The translations under genes were made by a program, and so were the position numbers. Below are positions 1 through 7,725 of a DNA stretch of 12,926 bases, in pieces. The notes under the pieces are model-generated. The model ran no database searches, was not told the DNA's origin, and saw only the letters and a program-made list of their open reading frames with translations. This stretch comes from an uncultured Clostridia bacterium. Lineage in GTDB: Bacteria; Bacillota; Clostridia; Oscillospirales; Ruminococcaceae. The stretch's first letter is position 1; every line of letters begins with the position of its first letter. The stretch spans positions 1 through 12,926 of the forward strand of contig CANRDG010000044.1 of the NCBI GenBank assembly GCA_947629275.1, read 5' to 3'.

Positions 1-1785
1 ATAAAAGACAAGCCTGCGTGCATTATAAATATTGCAGATGCCACGAATATTGAGAGAAATCTGTATCTTACAATGCAGCTTATGGAGCTTGACGTGCCAA
101 TAGTTTTAGCCCTTAACATGATGGATGAAATGCGCGGCAACGGCGGCTCGGTACACATAAACGAAATGGAACAGCAGCTTGGAATACCCGTTGTGCCTAT
201 CTCGGCGGCAAAGAACGAGGGCATTGACGAGCTTATAGGTCACGCTGTACATATAGCAAAATATCAGGAAAAGCCCATGCGCACCGACTTTTGCGACAGC
301 ACCGAGAGCGGAGGCGCAGTACACCGCGCATTGCACGGAATAATGCACCTTATTGAAGATCACGCCGCCGCGGCTGACATACCGATAAGGTTCGCAGCAA
401 CTAAACTTATAGAGGGCGACGAGGTAATAAGAAAGGCTCTGTCACTTTCCGAAAACGAGGAGGAAATGATAGAGCACATTATCACACAAATGGAGCAGGA
501 ACGCGGTCTTGACAGAGCGGCGGCCATTGCGGATATGCGGTTTTCGTTCATAAAAAAGCTTGTGCAAAAAACAGTTGTAAAGCCCGTTGAGAGCAAAGAG
601 CGCGAAAGAAGCCGAAGGATCGACAAAATTTTGACAGGCAAGTACACTGCTATACCCTCTTTCATAGCGATAATGGCAATTATATTTTTGCTGACATTTA
701 ATGTTATTGGCGCGTTTTTGCAGGGGCTTTTGGAAAAGGGCATTGATTTTCTCGCGCAGGAAACGGACGGCATACTCTCCGCTATGAACGTAAACAGTGT
801 GCTGCGCTCGCTTGTGATAGACGGAATATTCAACGGCGTGGGAAGTGTGCTGAGTTTTATGCCGATAATTGTTACACTGTTTTTCTTCCTCTCGCTTCTG
901 GAAGACACCGGCTACATGGCAAGGGTGGCGTTCGTCACGGACAAGCTGCTTAGAAAGATAGGTCTTTCGGGGCGCAGCATAGTGCCGATGCTTATAGGCT
1001 TCGGCTGTACCGTTCCGGGCGTAATGGCAAGCAGAACGCTGCCCTCGGAACGCGACAGAAAGATGACGATAATGCTGACGCCTTTTATGAGCTGCACCGC
1101 AAAACTGCCTATCTACGGCTTTTTCGCGCACGCGTTCTTCCCGAAATACAGCGGGCTTATAATGATAGGTCTGTACCTTTTCGGCATACTGGTGGGTATA
1201 CTTACCGCGCTGGTAGCAAAGGTGTTCACATTCAGCGGCGAGGCTGTGCCGTTTGTAATGGAGCTGCCCAACTACCGCCTGCCGGGGCTTAAAAACGTTA
1301 TGCGGCTGCTGTGGGAAAAGGCAAAGGACTTTTTACAGCGCGCCTTCACTGTGATTTTTGCGGCTTCTATAGTAATATGGTTCTTGCAGACGTTTGACGG
1401 TCAGTTCAACATGGTGACCGACTCGCAGGACAGCATACTTGCGGTTATAGCAGGTGTCATAGCGCCGATATTTGCGCCCCTCGGCTTTGGCGACTGGAGA
1501 GTTTCAACTGCGCTTGTATCGGGCTTTATGGCAAAAGAGAGCGTTGTTTCTACACTTTCTGTGCTGTTCACAAACGTAGACCAGCTTTTGCTGACAATAT
1601 CCCCTGCATCGGGCGCGGCGCTTTTGGTGTTCTGCCTTTTGTACACGCCGTGCATAGCCGCAATTGCCGCCATTCGCCGCGAATTAGGCACACGCTGGTC
1701 GCTGTACATAATAATTTTCCAGTGCGCTATTGCTTGGATATTTGCATTTTTGGTGCGCGCCGTATGCCTGCTGATAGGCATATAA
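1..1785 (+). CDS. feoB: Ferrous iron transport protein B (FeoB), 5' truncated by window edge
   Basis: FeoB is the inner-membrane Fe(II) transporter: a cytosolic G-protein domain fused to a gated membrane domain. The reading frame is open from base 1; the first 24 codons upstream of the ATG at 73 read as typical FeoB (IINIADATNIERN), so the start lies outside the window and the G1-G3 motifs are missing. Numbering from the first in-window codon, G4 is NMMD (39-42) and G5 is SAAKNEG (68-74). A helical, charged GDI-like stretch follows to about residue 205. The membrane part starts near 215 (IPSFIAIMAIIFLL) and has both Gate signatures, GCTVPG (335-340) and SCTAKLPIY with its conserved Cys (364-372), then FMAKESVV near 509. 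The C-terminus is normal, with several more hydrophobic segments. 594 codons are visible; whole FeoB proteins are usually 650-800 aa. It is probably cotranscribed with feoA upstream, which cannot be seen. The identification is secure. Confidence 0.97.
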   Translation: MKDKPACIINIADATNIERNLYLTMQLMELDVPIVLALNMMDEMRGNGGSVHINEMEQQLGIPVVPISAAKNEGIDELIGHAVHIAKYQEKPMRTDFCDSTESGGAVHRALHGIMHLIEDHAAAADIPIRFAATKLIEGDEVIRKALSLSENEEEMIEHIITQMEQERGLDRAAAIADMRFSFIKKLVQKTVVKPVESKERERSRRIDKILTGKYTAIPSFIAIMAIIFLLTFNVIGAFLQGLLEKGIDFLAQETDGILSAMNVNSVLRSLVIDGIFNGVGSVLSFMPIIVTLFFFLSLLEDTGYMARVAFVTDKLLRKIGLSGRSIVPMLIGFGCTVPGVMASRTLPSERDRKMTIMLTPFMSCTAKLPIYGFFAHAFFPKYSGLIMIGLYLFGILVGILTALVAKVFTFSGEAVPFVMELPNYRLPGLKNVMRLLWEKAKDFLQRAFTVIFAASIVIWFLQTFDGQFNMVTDSQDSILAVIAGVIAPIFAPLGFGDWRVSTALVSGFMAKESVVSTLSVLFTNVDQLLLTISPASGAALLVFCLLYTPCIAAIAAIRRELGTRWSLYIIIFQCAIAWIFAFLVRAVCLLIGI

Positions 1786-1807
1786 GGTATATAAACTAAA
1801 AAGATAT

Positions 1808-1851
1808 AAAATATCCTCTCGGTCATCAAAGGCTGAGAGGATAATTTTTTT
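1808..1851. terminator. Bidirectional intrinsic terminator between feoB and glf
   Basis: An 11-bp stem (left arm 1812-1822, TATCCTCTCGG; right arm 1833-1843, CTGAGAGGATA; one G-U pair) encloses a 10-nt loop. Seven T residues follow at 1845-1851, as expected for feoB termination on the + strand. On the other strand the A-rich bases 1795-1811 supply a looser U-tract, so the same hairpin can end the glf operon. It lies 22 nt after the feoB stop and just past the glf stop. Confidence 0.88.
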
Positions 1852-1855
1852 CACA

Positions 1856-2971
1856 TTATTCTGAAACTTTTCCGAACTCTTTCTTAACGGTATCAAGCGC
1901 GGCGATAATTACCTTGTCCATGTCGTAATACTTGTATTCGCCAAGTCTGCCGCCGAAAATTACCTTGCTTTCCTTGTCGGCAAGCTCTTTGTATTTTGCA
2001 AACAAAGCTCCGTTCTTTTCGTCGTTCACCGGGTAGTATGGCTCGTCGCCCGGCTTCCATTCGGCTGAATATTCTTTTGAAATAATAGTCGTCGGCTGCG
2101 TGCCGAATTCAAAGAACTTATGCTCTATTATTCTTGTGTAGGGGTGTTCGCTGTCGGTATAATTAACTACCGCGTTGCCCTGATAATTCGGCGTGTCAAG
2201 TTCTTCGGTCTCAAAACGAACGCTTCTGTATTCAAGATTTCCGAAGCAATAATTGAAGTACGCATCAATAGCGCCCGTGTATACAACCTTATCAGCCATG
2301 GAGTCAAATTTTTCCTTGTCGTCAAGGTAATTTGTATCGAGCATTACGTCTATGCCGTCCAGCATCTTATCTATAACAGCGGTATAGCCGCCTATCGGTA
2401 TGCCCTGATAGCTATCGTTGAAATAGTTGTTATCATAGGTAAAGCGAACAGGCAGCCTTTTGATTATAAACGCAGGAAGCTCCTTACAGTCTCTGCCCCA
2501 CTGCTTTTCGGTATAGCACTTTACAAGCTTTTCGTATATATCCCTGCCGACAAGTGAGATCGCCTGCTCCTCAAGGTTTTTCGGCTCGCCCTTTATCTCC
2601 TTGCGCTGCTCCTCTATGATAGCCATAGCCTCATCGGGGGTGGCTATGTTCCACATCTTTGAAAATGTATTCATATTGAAAGGCATATTGTAAAGCTCGT
2701 TTTTGTACCTTGCTATCGGCGAATTTGTGTAACGGTTAAATTCAGCGAACCTCTGCACATAATTCCACACAAACTTGTCGCTGGTGTGGAAAATATGCGC
2801 GCCGTAAACATGAACGTTTATGCCGCTCCTGTTCTCGGTGTAGATATTACCGCCGACATGACCGCGTTTGTCGATAACAAGGCAGCTTTTACCGTTTCTC
2901 TTTGCCTCATATGCAAACACCGCGCCGTAAAGACCCGCGCCAACTATCAGGTAATCGTAATGCTTATCCAT
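1856..2971 (-). CDS. glf: UDP-galactopyranose mutase (Glf)
   Basis: Glf is a cytosolic flavoenzyme that interconverts UDP-galactopyranose and UDP-galactofuranose, the donor for galactofuranose polymers. The 371-aa length is normal for bacterial Glf (about 365-400). The N-terminus carries the FAD dinucleotide fold GAGLYG (11-16), followed by the acidic strand end VIDKRGHVGGN (32-42). Family blocks visible in order are HIFHTSDKFVWNYV (59-72), the YTEKQWG block (153-159), LPVRFTYDNNYF (173-184), the arginine block PYTRIIEHK (around 276-284) and the C-terminal GGRLGEYKYYDMD (around 339-351), which holds the conserved active-site Tyr and Arg. The ATG is preceded by AGGAGG (complement of 2980-2985) with an 8-nt spacer. 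It is the last gene of the operon, 24 nt after the galactofuranosyltransferase, which is expected to use its product. All key residues appear present. Confidence 0.98.
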   Translation of the reverse strand: MDKHYDYLIVGAGLYGAVFAYEAKRNGKSCLVIDKRGHVGGNIYTENRSGINVHVYGAHIFHTSDKFVWNYVQRFAEFNRYTNSPIARYKNELYNMPFNMNTFSKMWNIATPDEAMAIIEEQRKEIKGEPKNLEEQAISLVGRDIYEKLVKCYTEKQWGRDCKELPAFIIKRLPVRFTYDNNYFNDSYQGIPIGGYTAVIDKMLDGIDVMLDTNYLDDKEKFDSMADKVVYTGAIDAYFNYCFGNLEYRSVRFETEELDTPNYQGNAVVNYTDSEHPYTRIIEHKFFEFGTQPTTIISKEYSAEWKPGDEPYYPVNDEKNGALFAKYKELADKESKVIFGGRLGEYKYYDMDKVIIAALDTVKKEFGKVSE

Positions 2972-2995
2972 TATATAGTCCTCCTGTTTTTCACT

Positions 2996-4843
2996 TTATA
3001 TACCTAGATACTCTCTCCAGAAACTTTCAGTCGTAAACTCTGCAAAAGCGTTCTCGTATGCCTTGTCAACCGTTTCATGGTGCTTTTTATAGTTCTTCAT
3101 AACTTTTCTGTACCGCTTTATAAGCTTGAAACAGCGGCGTCGGTTTATTTTGCGAACACACGCCGTTTCGTCTTTTGCATTAACGGCAATAAGTATTTTT
3201 CTGCGGAAGTTCTTTCCGGGAACAAAAAACCAGTCAAACGAAACTATCTCAGGCCAACGTCTTAAAAACAGATTCGGCAAAAGGTGACCGTTTATAGTAA
3301 GCACATATATAGCTTTCTTTACGATATTCAGCCTTCTGTAGCTATAAGCATCTGCTTTGGAAAGGTTATATTCAGGCGGAAGCTCGTTGTACGGCACGAG
3401 CTTGTCATTCTTTGCGGAATGTTCTTTAAGGCACTGCTCGCCCGAGAGCTTTTTGAAAAAGTCAGGGCCTTTCATATAGTCGTCAATGGCGTCTATTATC
3501 TGCTCGGCGTTATTATATGCGAACCGCGTTATCTCTTTCCAAAAGAGCGTTTTCATACGTTTGATAAAATCAACATCTTCGCAGATATTGCTTGCAGCTT
3601 GTATTATCAGGCTGTTTCTATGCACCTGATAAAGCTCCATAGCGGCATTGAATTTGCCTGCAAAGCCAACGTGCCATATGCACACGCCGTTTAACGTAAG
3701 GAACTTTGCCTTATTGCGTATGCTGAACTCAACATCGTCGCCCCTTACGAACACCGGCAGCGGCAGACCGTTTTTCTCTATTGCTTTCACAGGTATGCAG
3801 CAGAACCACCAGCCGGCATACATATCATCGCAGACTCTTTTAGCCATTTGGTCGTTTTTAAGCAAAGAATCTACCTTTCGCATATCAAGGCTCTTTTTCA
3901 GCGGACCGTATGAACCGTCCTCTTTATGAACATAGCCTACGTCCTCATACTGCGTGTATCTTTCGTCGTAGTCAAACATTGCTCCGCTGACAAAACAGTC
4001 GGCAAATTCGGGCTTCACTATCCTCAGCAGATAAAACGTTCTGAAAATGCTTTCGGGCATTACCATAACATCGTCGTCCATAAGCAAAACATGGGTAGGC
4101 TTGTTTTCCATATGCAGCGATTCTATCATGCCTCTTGTAAAGCCGCCTGCGCCGCCAACGTTCTGATTCGGGTGAACTTTCAGATTTTCGCAGTCGAACT
4201 GCGCGGGATCGAGCGTTCTGCCGTTATCCATTATATGCACGAACAGTTTGCCGTTCATGTCAGTATCTTTGTTAAGTATATTATCTTTAATCAGCTTGAT
4301 ATTATGCTTTATGAACGCCTCTTTGCGAAACGTAGTTGAAACGAGCGATATGCTTATATCTCTTATATCGCTCTCCTCTATATCGGCATAATATGCAGCA
4401 CCATATATCCGCATTTCCTCTGTAGCTGTTATCGTAAACGAGATAAGCGGCTTATCGGTATCGGGTATATCAAAAAGCACCGTAGTTTTTTCCTTGCTTG
4501 AGAGGGACTTTTGCAGAAGCACCGAGTAATTGACATTTTTTGAGTTGCTGAAAACTTCAGTAAATTCTATAGAGCCTTTGCCCTTGAAAGTTATTCCGAA
4601 CTTGAAGTTTTTAGCTGCGGTATGTCCTTTAAGGTAACCTATTTGCAGGCAGTTGAAATACGAAGTAAAATCAACACACTTATACTTTGTAAATATATGG
4701 CTGTGATCTTCGGCATCGTATATGATATGCGTCATTTTCTTGGTCATGGCGCTTCTGTGCATAAGCTCCGAATACTCACGCAGGTTGGCATCTGCATCAT
4801 ACTGCATTATGACATTCTGTAGTTTTACCGTTGTTACCGACAT
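2996..4843 (-). CDS. GlfT2-like polymerising galactofuranosyltransferase (GT2 family)
   Basis: This 615-aa protein is probably a processive galactofuranosyltransferase that transfers Galf from UDP-Galf to a growing lipid-linked galactan at the cytosolic membrane face. Its architecture follows mycobacterial GlfT2 (637 aa): an N-terminal beta-rich domain (about 1-170), a GT-A core (about 170-420) and a helical C-terminus. The metal-binding triad is MDDDV (DDD at 256-258), the same position as D256-D258 in GlfT2. It is followed by a paired Trp (GWWFC, 344-348), the catalytic-base motif RGDDVEF (GDD 368-370), WHVGF (390-394) and a later YQVHRN (His 408). The upstream motif NVGGAGGFTRG (228-238) is also typical. 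The C-terminus (about 560-600) is very basic (KNFRRK, KINRRRCFK), which could help membrane association. The ATG has AAGGA about 9 nt upstream. The neighbouring glf supports Galf as the donor; linkage and acceptor cannot be read from sequence. Confidence 0.9.
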   Translation of the reverse strand: MSVTTVKLQNVIMQYDADANLREYSELMHRSAMTKKMTHIIYDAEDHSHIFTKYKCVDFTSYFNCLQIGYLKGHTAAKNFKFGITFKGKGSIEFTEVFSNSKNVNYSVLLQKSLSSKEKTTVLFDIPDTDKPLISFTITATEEMRIYGAAYYADIEESDIRDISISLVSTTFRKEAFIKHNIKLIKDNILNKDTDMNGKLFVHIMDNGRTLDPAQFDCENLKVHPNQNVGGAGGFTRGMIESLHMENKPTHVLLMDDDVMVMPESIFRTFYLLRIVKPEFADCFVSGAMFDYDERYTQYEDVGYVHKEDGSYGPLKKSLDMRKVDSLLKNDQMAKRVCDDMYAGWWFCCIPVKAIEKNGLPLPVFVRGDDVEFSIRNKAKFLTLNGVCIWHVGFAGKFNAAMELYQVHRNSLIIQAASNICEDVDFIKRMKTLFWKEITRFAYNNAEQIIDAIDDYMKGPDFFKKLSGEQCLKEHSAKNDKLVPYNELPPEYNLSKADAYSYRRLNIVKKAIYVLTINGHLLPNLFLRRWPEIVSFDWFFVPGKNFRRKILIAVNAKDETACVRKINRRRCFKLIKRYRKVMKNYKKHHETVDKAYENAFAEFTTESFWREYLGI

Positions 4844-4864
4844 TTTTACATCTTCCTTTCTGTT

Positions 4865-5746
4865 CTACTGCTTGTTGGCTGCGTTCATCTGTTCTCTCTT
4901 TTTTCTGATGCTTTCAGCCTGATCGTTAAGAGCCTTTTCAGCCTGGGCGCGTTTCTTGCGTTCCTCAGCCTTTATAGCTTCTATATTCGTTTCATACTCA
5001 TCGCAAATGCCCTCGGCATCGCCTATTTTAAGCACCTTGCCGTGATTGAGCCAGATCGCCTTATTGCACATGGCGCGCACCTGCTGCATATTGTGCGATA
5101 CGAACAGCAGCGTTGTACCCATTGACAGCATTTCGTTCATTTTGTTCATACATTTTTTTCTGAACAAAACGTCGCCGACAGAAAGCACCTCGTCAACTAT
5201 AAGTATATCGGGCTGCACAATAGTGGCTACCGAAAAACCGAGGCGCGATTTCATACCCGAAGAAAAGTTCTGTACGGGAGAATCAAGAAAATCTTCAAGC
5301 TCCGAAAACTCGACTATCTCATCAAATTTGCTGTCTATAAACTTCTTGTCATAGCCCAGTATACAGCCGTTGAGATATATATTTTCCCTTGCGGTAAGCT
5401 TAGGGTCAATGCCTGCGCCGAGCTCTATAAGCGATGCCACAGTTCCCCTTACGGTAACGCTTCCTTTATAGGGCTTCAGTATCTTGCTTATTACTTTCAG
5501 AAGTGTAGATTTGCCGCTTCCGTTAGTGCCTATTATAGCCCATGCTTCGCCCTTTTTTATATGCAGAGAAACATTTTGCAAAGCGAGAAATTCCTGAAAC
5601 ATCAGCTGGTGCTTTACAAGCTTTACAAAATACTCTTTAAGGTCGTTTATTTTTTCCGTAGATTTATTGAATCTTACGGTAACGTCTTCAACATCAATGA
5701 TGTACTCGAATCCTGCGTCAAGCGGCTGAGAATTGCTGTTTTCCAT
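4865..5746 (-). CDS. Polysaccharide ABC exporter, ATP-binding protein (Wzt/TagH/Rv3781-like)
   Basis: This is the nucleotide-binding subunit of an ABC-2 exporter for lipid-linked glycans, driving export through the permease encoded just upstream. Motifs in order are Walker A GTNGSGKST (73-81), a Q-loop region near ASLIELGAGIDPKLTARENI (104-123; the SLIELGAGxxPxLT signature of the Wzt/TagH group), ABC signature SSGMKSR (162-168), Walker B ILIVDE (181-186), the D-loop SVGD and H-loop His 218. At 293 aa it lacks the C-terminal carbohydrate-binding domain of long Wzt proteins. The tail from about 255 is instead a charged, probably coiled-coil stretch rich in Lys, Arg, Glu and Gln. The ATG start follows GAGAGG at a rather long 11-nt spacing. 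Gaps are 24 nt to the permease and 21 nt to the GlfT2-like gene. The family is certain; the substrate (galactofuranan) is inferred from context. Confidence 0.95.
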   Translation of the reverse strand: MENSNSQPLDAGFEYIIDVEDVTVRFNKSTEKINDLKEYFVKLVKHQLMFQEFLALQNVSLHIKKGEAWAIIGTNGSGKSTLLKVISKILKPYKGSVTVRGTVASLIELGAGIDPKLTARENIYLNGCILGYDKKFIDSKFDEIVEFSELEDFLDSPVQNFSSGMKSRLGFSVATIVQPDILIVDEVLSVGDVLFRKKCMNKMNEMLSMGTTLLFVSHNMQQVRAMCNKAIWLNHGKVLKIGDAEGICDEYETNIEAIKAEERKKRAQAEKALNDQAESIRKKREQMNAANKQ

Positions 5747-5770
5747 TTGTATGTTTACCTCTCTATATTA

Positions 5771-6664
5771 TCAGATATACAGGATAAACTTATCCTGAGA
5801 GCGTTTGAAGAAATATGTTCCTATCGCAAACATGACCAGTGCATATATCGTACCCAAAATAAAGTCCCACTGATTTACTGCCGCCCAGTAAGGAACGTTA
5901 TCAATGCCGGGCACCCACACAAAATATCTGAACTGCTTTATATAGATGTACAGCGGATTCAGATTCTCTACGACAAACGCGAGATACTTTGCATACGGCA
6001 GAGAACCTTCGGCTATCTGTCTGTCTGCCTTTTCATAGAACATACCTATATCATAGAATATCGCCGAGCAGTACAGCCACATGGTAACAAAAGCATTGTA
6101 GATGTACCTTATATCGCGGAAGAAAACGTGCAGCTGCGCGAGAAAAAATCCCAGTCCCAGCGCGAATATATACGCCTGTATTATCGGTATTATTATGCCC
6201 AGATTCCAAAACGAGAACAAAACTTTTCCCTGCGTGAACGAGAACACTACCATTACTATTACAAGCGCGCCAAGGCTGAATACAAAGTCAACCATTGTGG
6301 AAGTCACCTTTGAAAGCGGGAACATATACTTTGGCACATAGGTCTTTTTAAGCAGCGTTGCGTTGTCTGTTATAGCGCCCAGCGCCTTGCCAACGGAATT
6401 GTTCACAAACTCGAACATGGTCCGTCCTGCAAGGAGATATATAGGGAAAAGCGCCAAATTTCTTTGGAACAGGAACGAAAAAACTACTGCCATTATCATC
6501 ATTATGAGCAGCGGATTGAGCACGCTCCACACATATCCCAAAAAACTTCTCCTGTACTTCAGTTTTATATCTCTTGAAACAAGCTGATAAAGCAGATCCT
6601 TATACTTGAACGTTTCCCAGAAAGAGCCTTCCTTAGGCTTGAATTTCTGCAATATAGATGACAT
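5771..6664 (-). CDS. Polysaccharide ABC exporter, membrane permease (Wzm/TagG-like, ABC-2 type)
   Basis: This is the integral membrane subunit that, with the adjacent ATPase, moves a finished lipid-linked glycan across the cytoplasmic membrane. From the chosen start it has 297 residues. An amphipathic N-terminus holds the family block RDIKLKYRRSFLGYVWSVLNP (31-51). About six membrane segments follow, near 47-67, 72-90, 122-143, 155-178, 190-207 and 265-285. Family motifs FFRDIRYI (181-188) and LNPLYIYIKQFR (235-246) sit in the expected places. Three in-frame ATGs exist (6682, 6673, 6664). I chose 6664 because only it has a well placed Shine-Dalgarno sequence, GGGAGG (complement of 6675-6680), 10 nt upstream. 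The 6682 start would have no ribosome-binding site and would lie 1 nt after the preceding stop. With 6664 the intergenic gap is 19 nt, like the other gaps in the operon. Confidence 0.94.
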   Translation of the reverse strand: MSSILQKFKPKEGSFWETFKYKDLLYQLVSRDIKLKYRRSFLGYVWSVLNPLLIMMIMAVVFSFLFQRNLALFPIYLLAGRTMFEFVNNSVGKALGAITDNATLLKKTYVPKYMFPLSKVTSTMVDFVFSLGALVIVMVVFSFTQGKVLFSFWNLGIIIPIIQAYIFALGLGFFLAQLHVFFRDIRYIYNAFVTMWLYCSAIFYDIGMFYEKADRQIAEGSLPYAKYLAFVVENLNPLYIYIKQFRYFVWVPGIDNVPYWAAVNQWDFILGTIYALVMFAIGTYFFKRSQDKFILYI

Positions 6665-6674
6665 TTCTGTCATG

Positions 6675-6680
6675 CCTCCC
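6675..6680 (-). promoter_or_regulatory. Ribosome-binding site deciding the permease start
   Basis: The complement reads GGGAGG, 10 nt before the ATG at 6664. It overlaps the codons that would follow the upstream ATG at 6682, and is only 1 nt from the ATG at 6673. This favours 6664 as the translation start of the exporter permease. Confidence 0.65.
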
Positions 6681-6683
6681 ATT

Positions 6684-7721
6684 TTAGTTGAAATCGTGGT
6701 TGCCCCTTAGTTTGTTATATATCTTTGAGGCAAGTATCTTATCAAATGTTCGTTTGCTAATGTGAAGTCTGTTCATCAGCAAAAACGCATTATACTGCTT
6801 CTTTGCAAACGCAAAGGTTTTCGGCATTTCATTTTTTGCGCGCAGCATTATCTCCTCTGCCGCCGCCCTGCCCTCTTTCCTGTCGTCGTCAACAAGAAGC
6901 ATGGTGCGAAAGTAACTTAACATGAGCCCCTGAGTTTTCATGCAAAAATAATCTCTGCCGCGGCAGCCTTTTTTCAGGCGCAGACCTTGATACTCGTCAA
7001 TAAGCCTGTTTATAACTGTCTTTGTATGCCCCGAGCGTTTAAGCTGGTTTGCCTCCGAAACGCTCTGTTCAACGTCGCCCACGCGGTAGTCATACAGAAA
7101 AATATCGAACGGCGTAATGCTTTTTGCGTAGCAGCAAGGCAGCGTGGCATACTCGTGATCTTCATAGAAAACGTGCTCTGAAAGCTGCATACCGTACTTT
7201 TTATAAAATGCCGTATTATATGTGATGCCGTGAAAAGTAAGGCTTCTGTCAAATGACTTCCAGTTTTTCATTATATAGATGAAGTCATACGCTTTGCCAA
7301 ACTGCGGCGGATAGCTTTTCCAGTTCTTTATCTCGCCGCTTGAGACATCAACAGTATGGTGGTGAGTAAGCACAACGTCACTGTCACACTGCTCCAGCAG
7401 CGAAACATACTCTTTAAGATTCTGCGTTTCCACCCAATCGTCGGCATCGACAGCCTTTATATACTTGCCGCTCGCAGCGCTTATACCCGTATTCAGCGCG
7501 CCGCCGTGACCTTTGTTTTCCTGCGATATAACGCGGAAACTCTGCGGATACCTTGCGGCATAGTCAAGCGCGATGTTTTCGGTATTGTCCGAAGAACCGT
7601 CATTTACGACAATTATCTCCAGCTTATCAAATATATCGCTATCAATAAATGACATAAGGCACTTATCGAGAAATTTATCGCAATTGTAAGAAGGCACTAT
7701 AAAGCTAACTATCTTGTCCAC
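6684..7721 (-). CDS. Glycosyltransferase family 2 protein
   Basis: This 345-aa protein is probably a cytosolic, membrane-peripheral sugar transferase that works on the lipid-linked intermediate before or during galactan elongation. The N-terminal GT-A fold is clear: SFIVPSYNCDKFLDKCLMS (6-24), NDGSSDNT (40-47), NKGHGGALNTG (69-79) and the metal-binding AVDADDW (90-96, DAD). A FYEDHEY motif (185-191) supplies the likely catalytic acidic residues. The C-terminal third is basic and helical with no membrane segment. The start is GTG at 7721, preceded by AAAGGAAG with a 7-nt spacer that contains the stop of the preceding gene. Only 4 nt separate that stop from this start, so the two are probably translationally coupled. 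Donor and linkage cannot be deduced. By position in a galactan locus it could play the GlfT1-like role of adding the first Galf residues, but this is speculation. Confidence 0.92.
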   Translation of the reverse strand: MDKIVSFIVPSYNCDKFLDKCLMSFIDSDIFDKLEIIVVNDGSSDNTENIALDYAARYPQSFRVISQENKGHGGALNTGISAASGKYIKAVDADDWVETQNLKEYVSLLEQCDSDVVLTHHHTVDVSSGEIKNWKSYPPQFGKAYDFIYIMKNWKSFDRSLTFHGITYNTAFYKKYGMQLSEHVFYEDHEYATLPCCYAKSITPFDIFLYDYRVGDVEQSVSEANQLKRSGHTKTVINRLIDEYQGLRLKKGCRGRDYFCMKTQGLMLSYFRTMLLVDDDRKEGRAAAEEIMLRAKNEMPKTFAFAKKQYNAFLLMNRLHISKRTFDKILASKIYNKLRGNHDFN

Positions 7722-7725
7722 TTCA

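Noticed and set aside
442..1131. 229-codon open frame on the - strand inside feoB
   Set aside because: It is antisense to conserved FeoB sequence, is rich in His, Arg and Tyr as expected of a shadow frame, and has no ribosome-binding site or family resemblance.
5561..6313. 250-codon open frame on the + strand across the ABC exporter genes
   Set aside because: It is antisense to two unmistakable ABC exporter genes, shows no recognisable motif, and has a composition explained by the complement of real codons.
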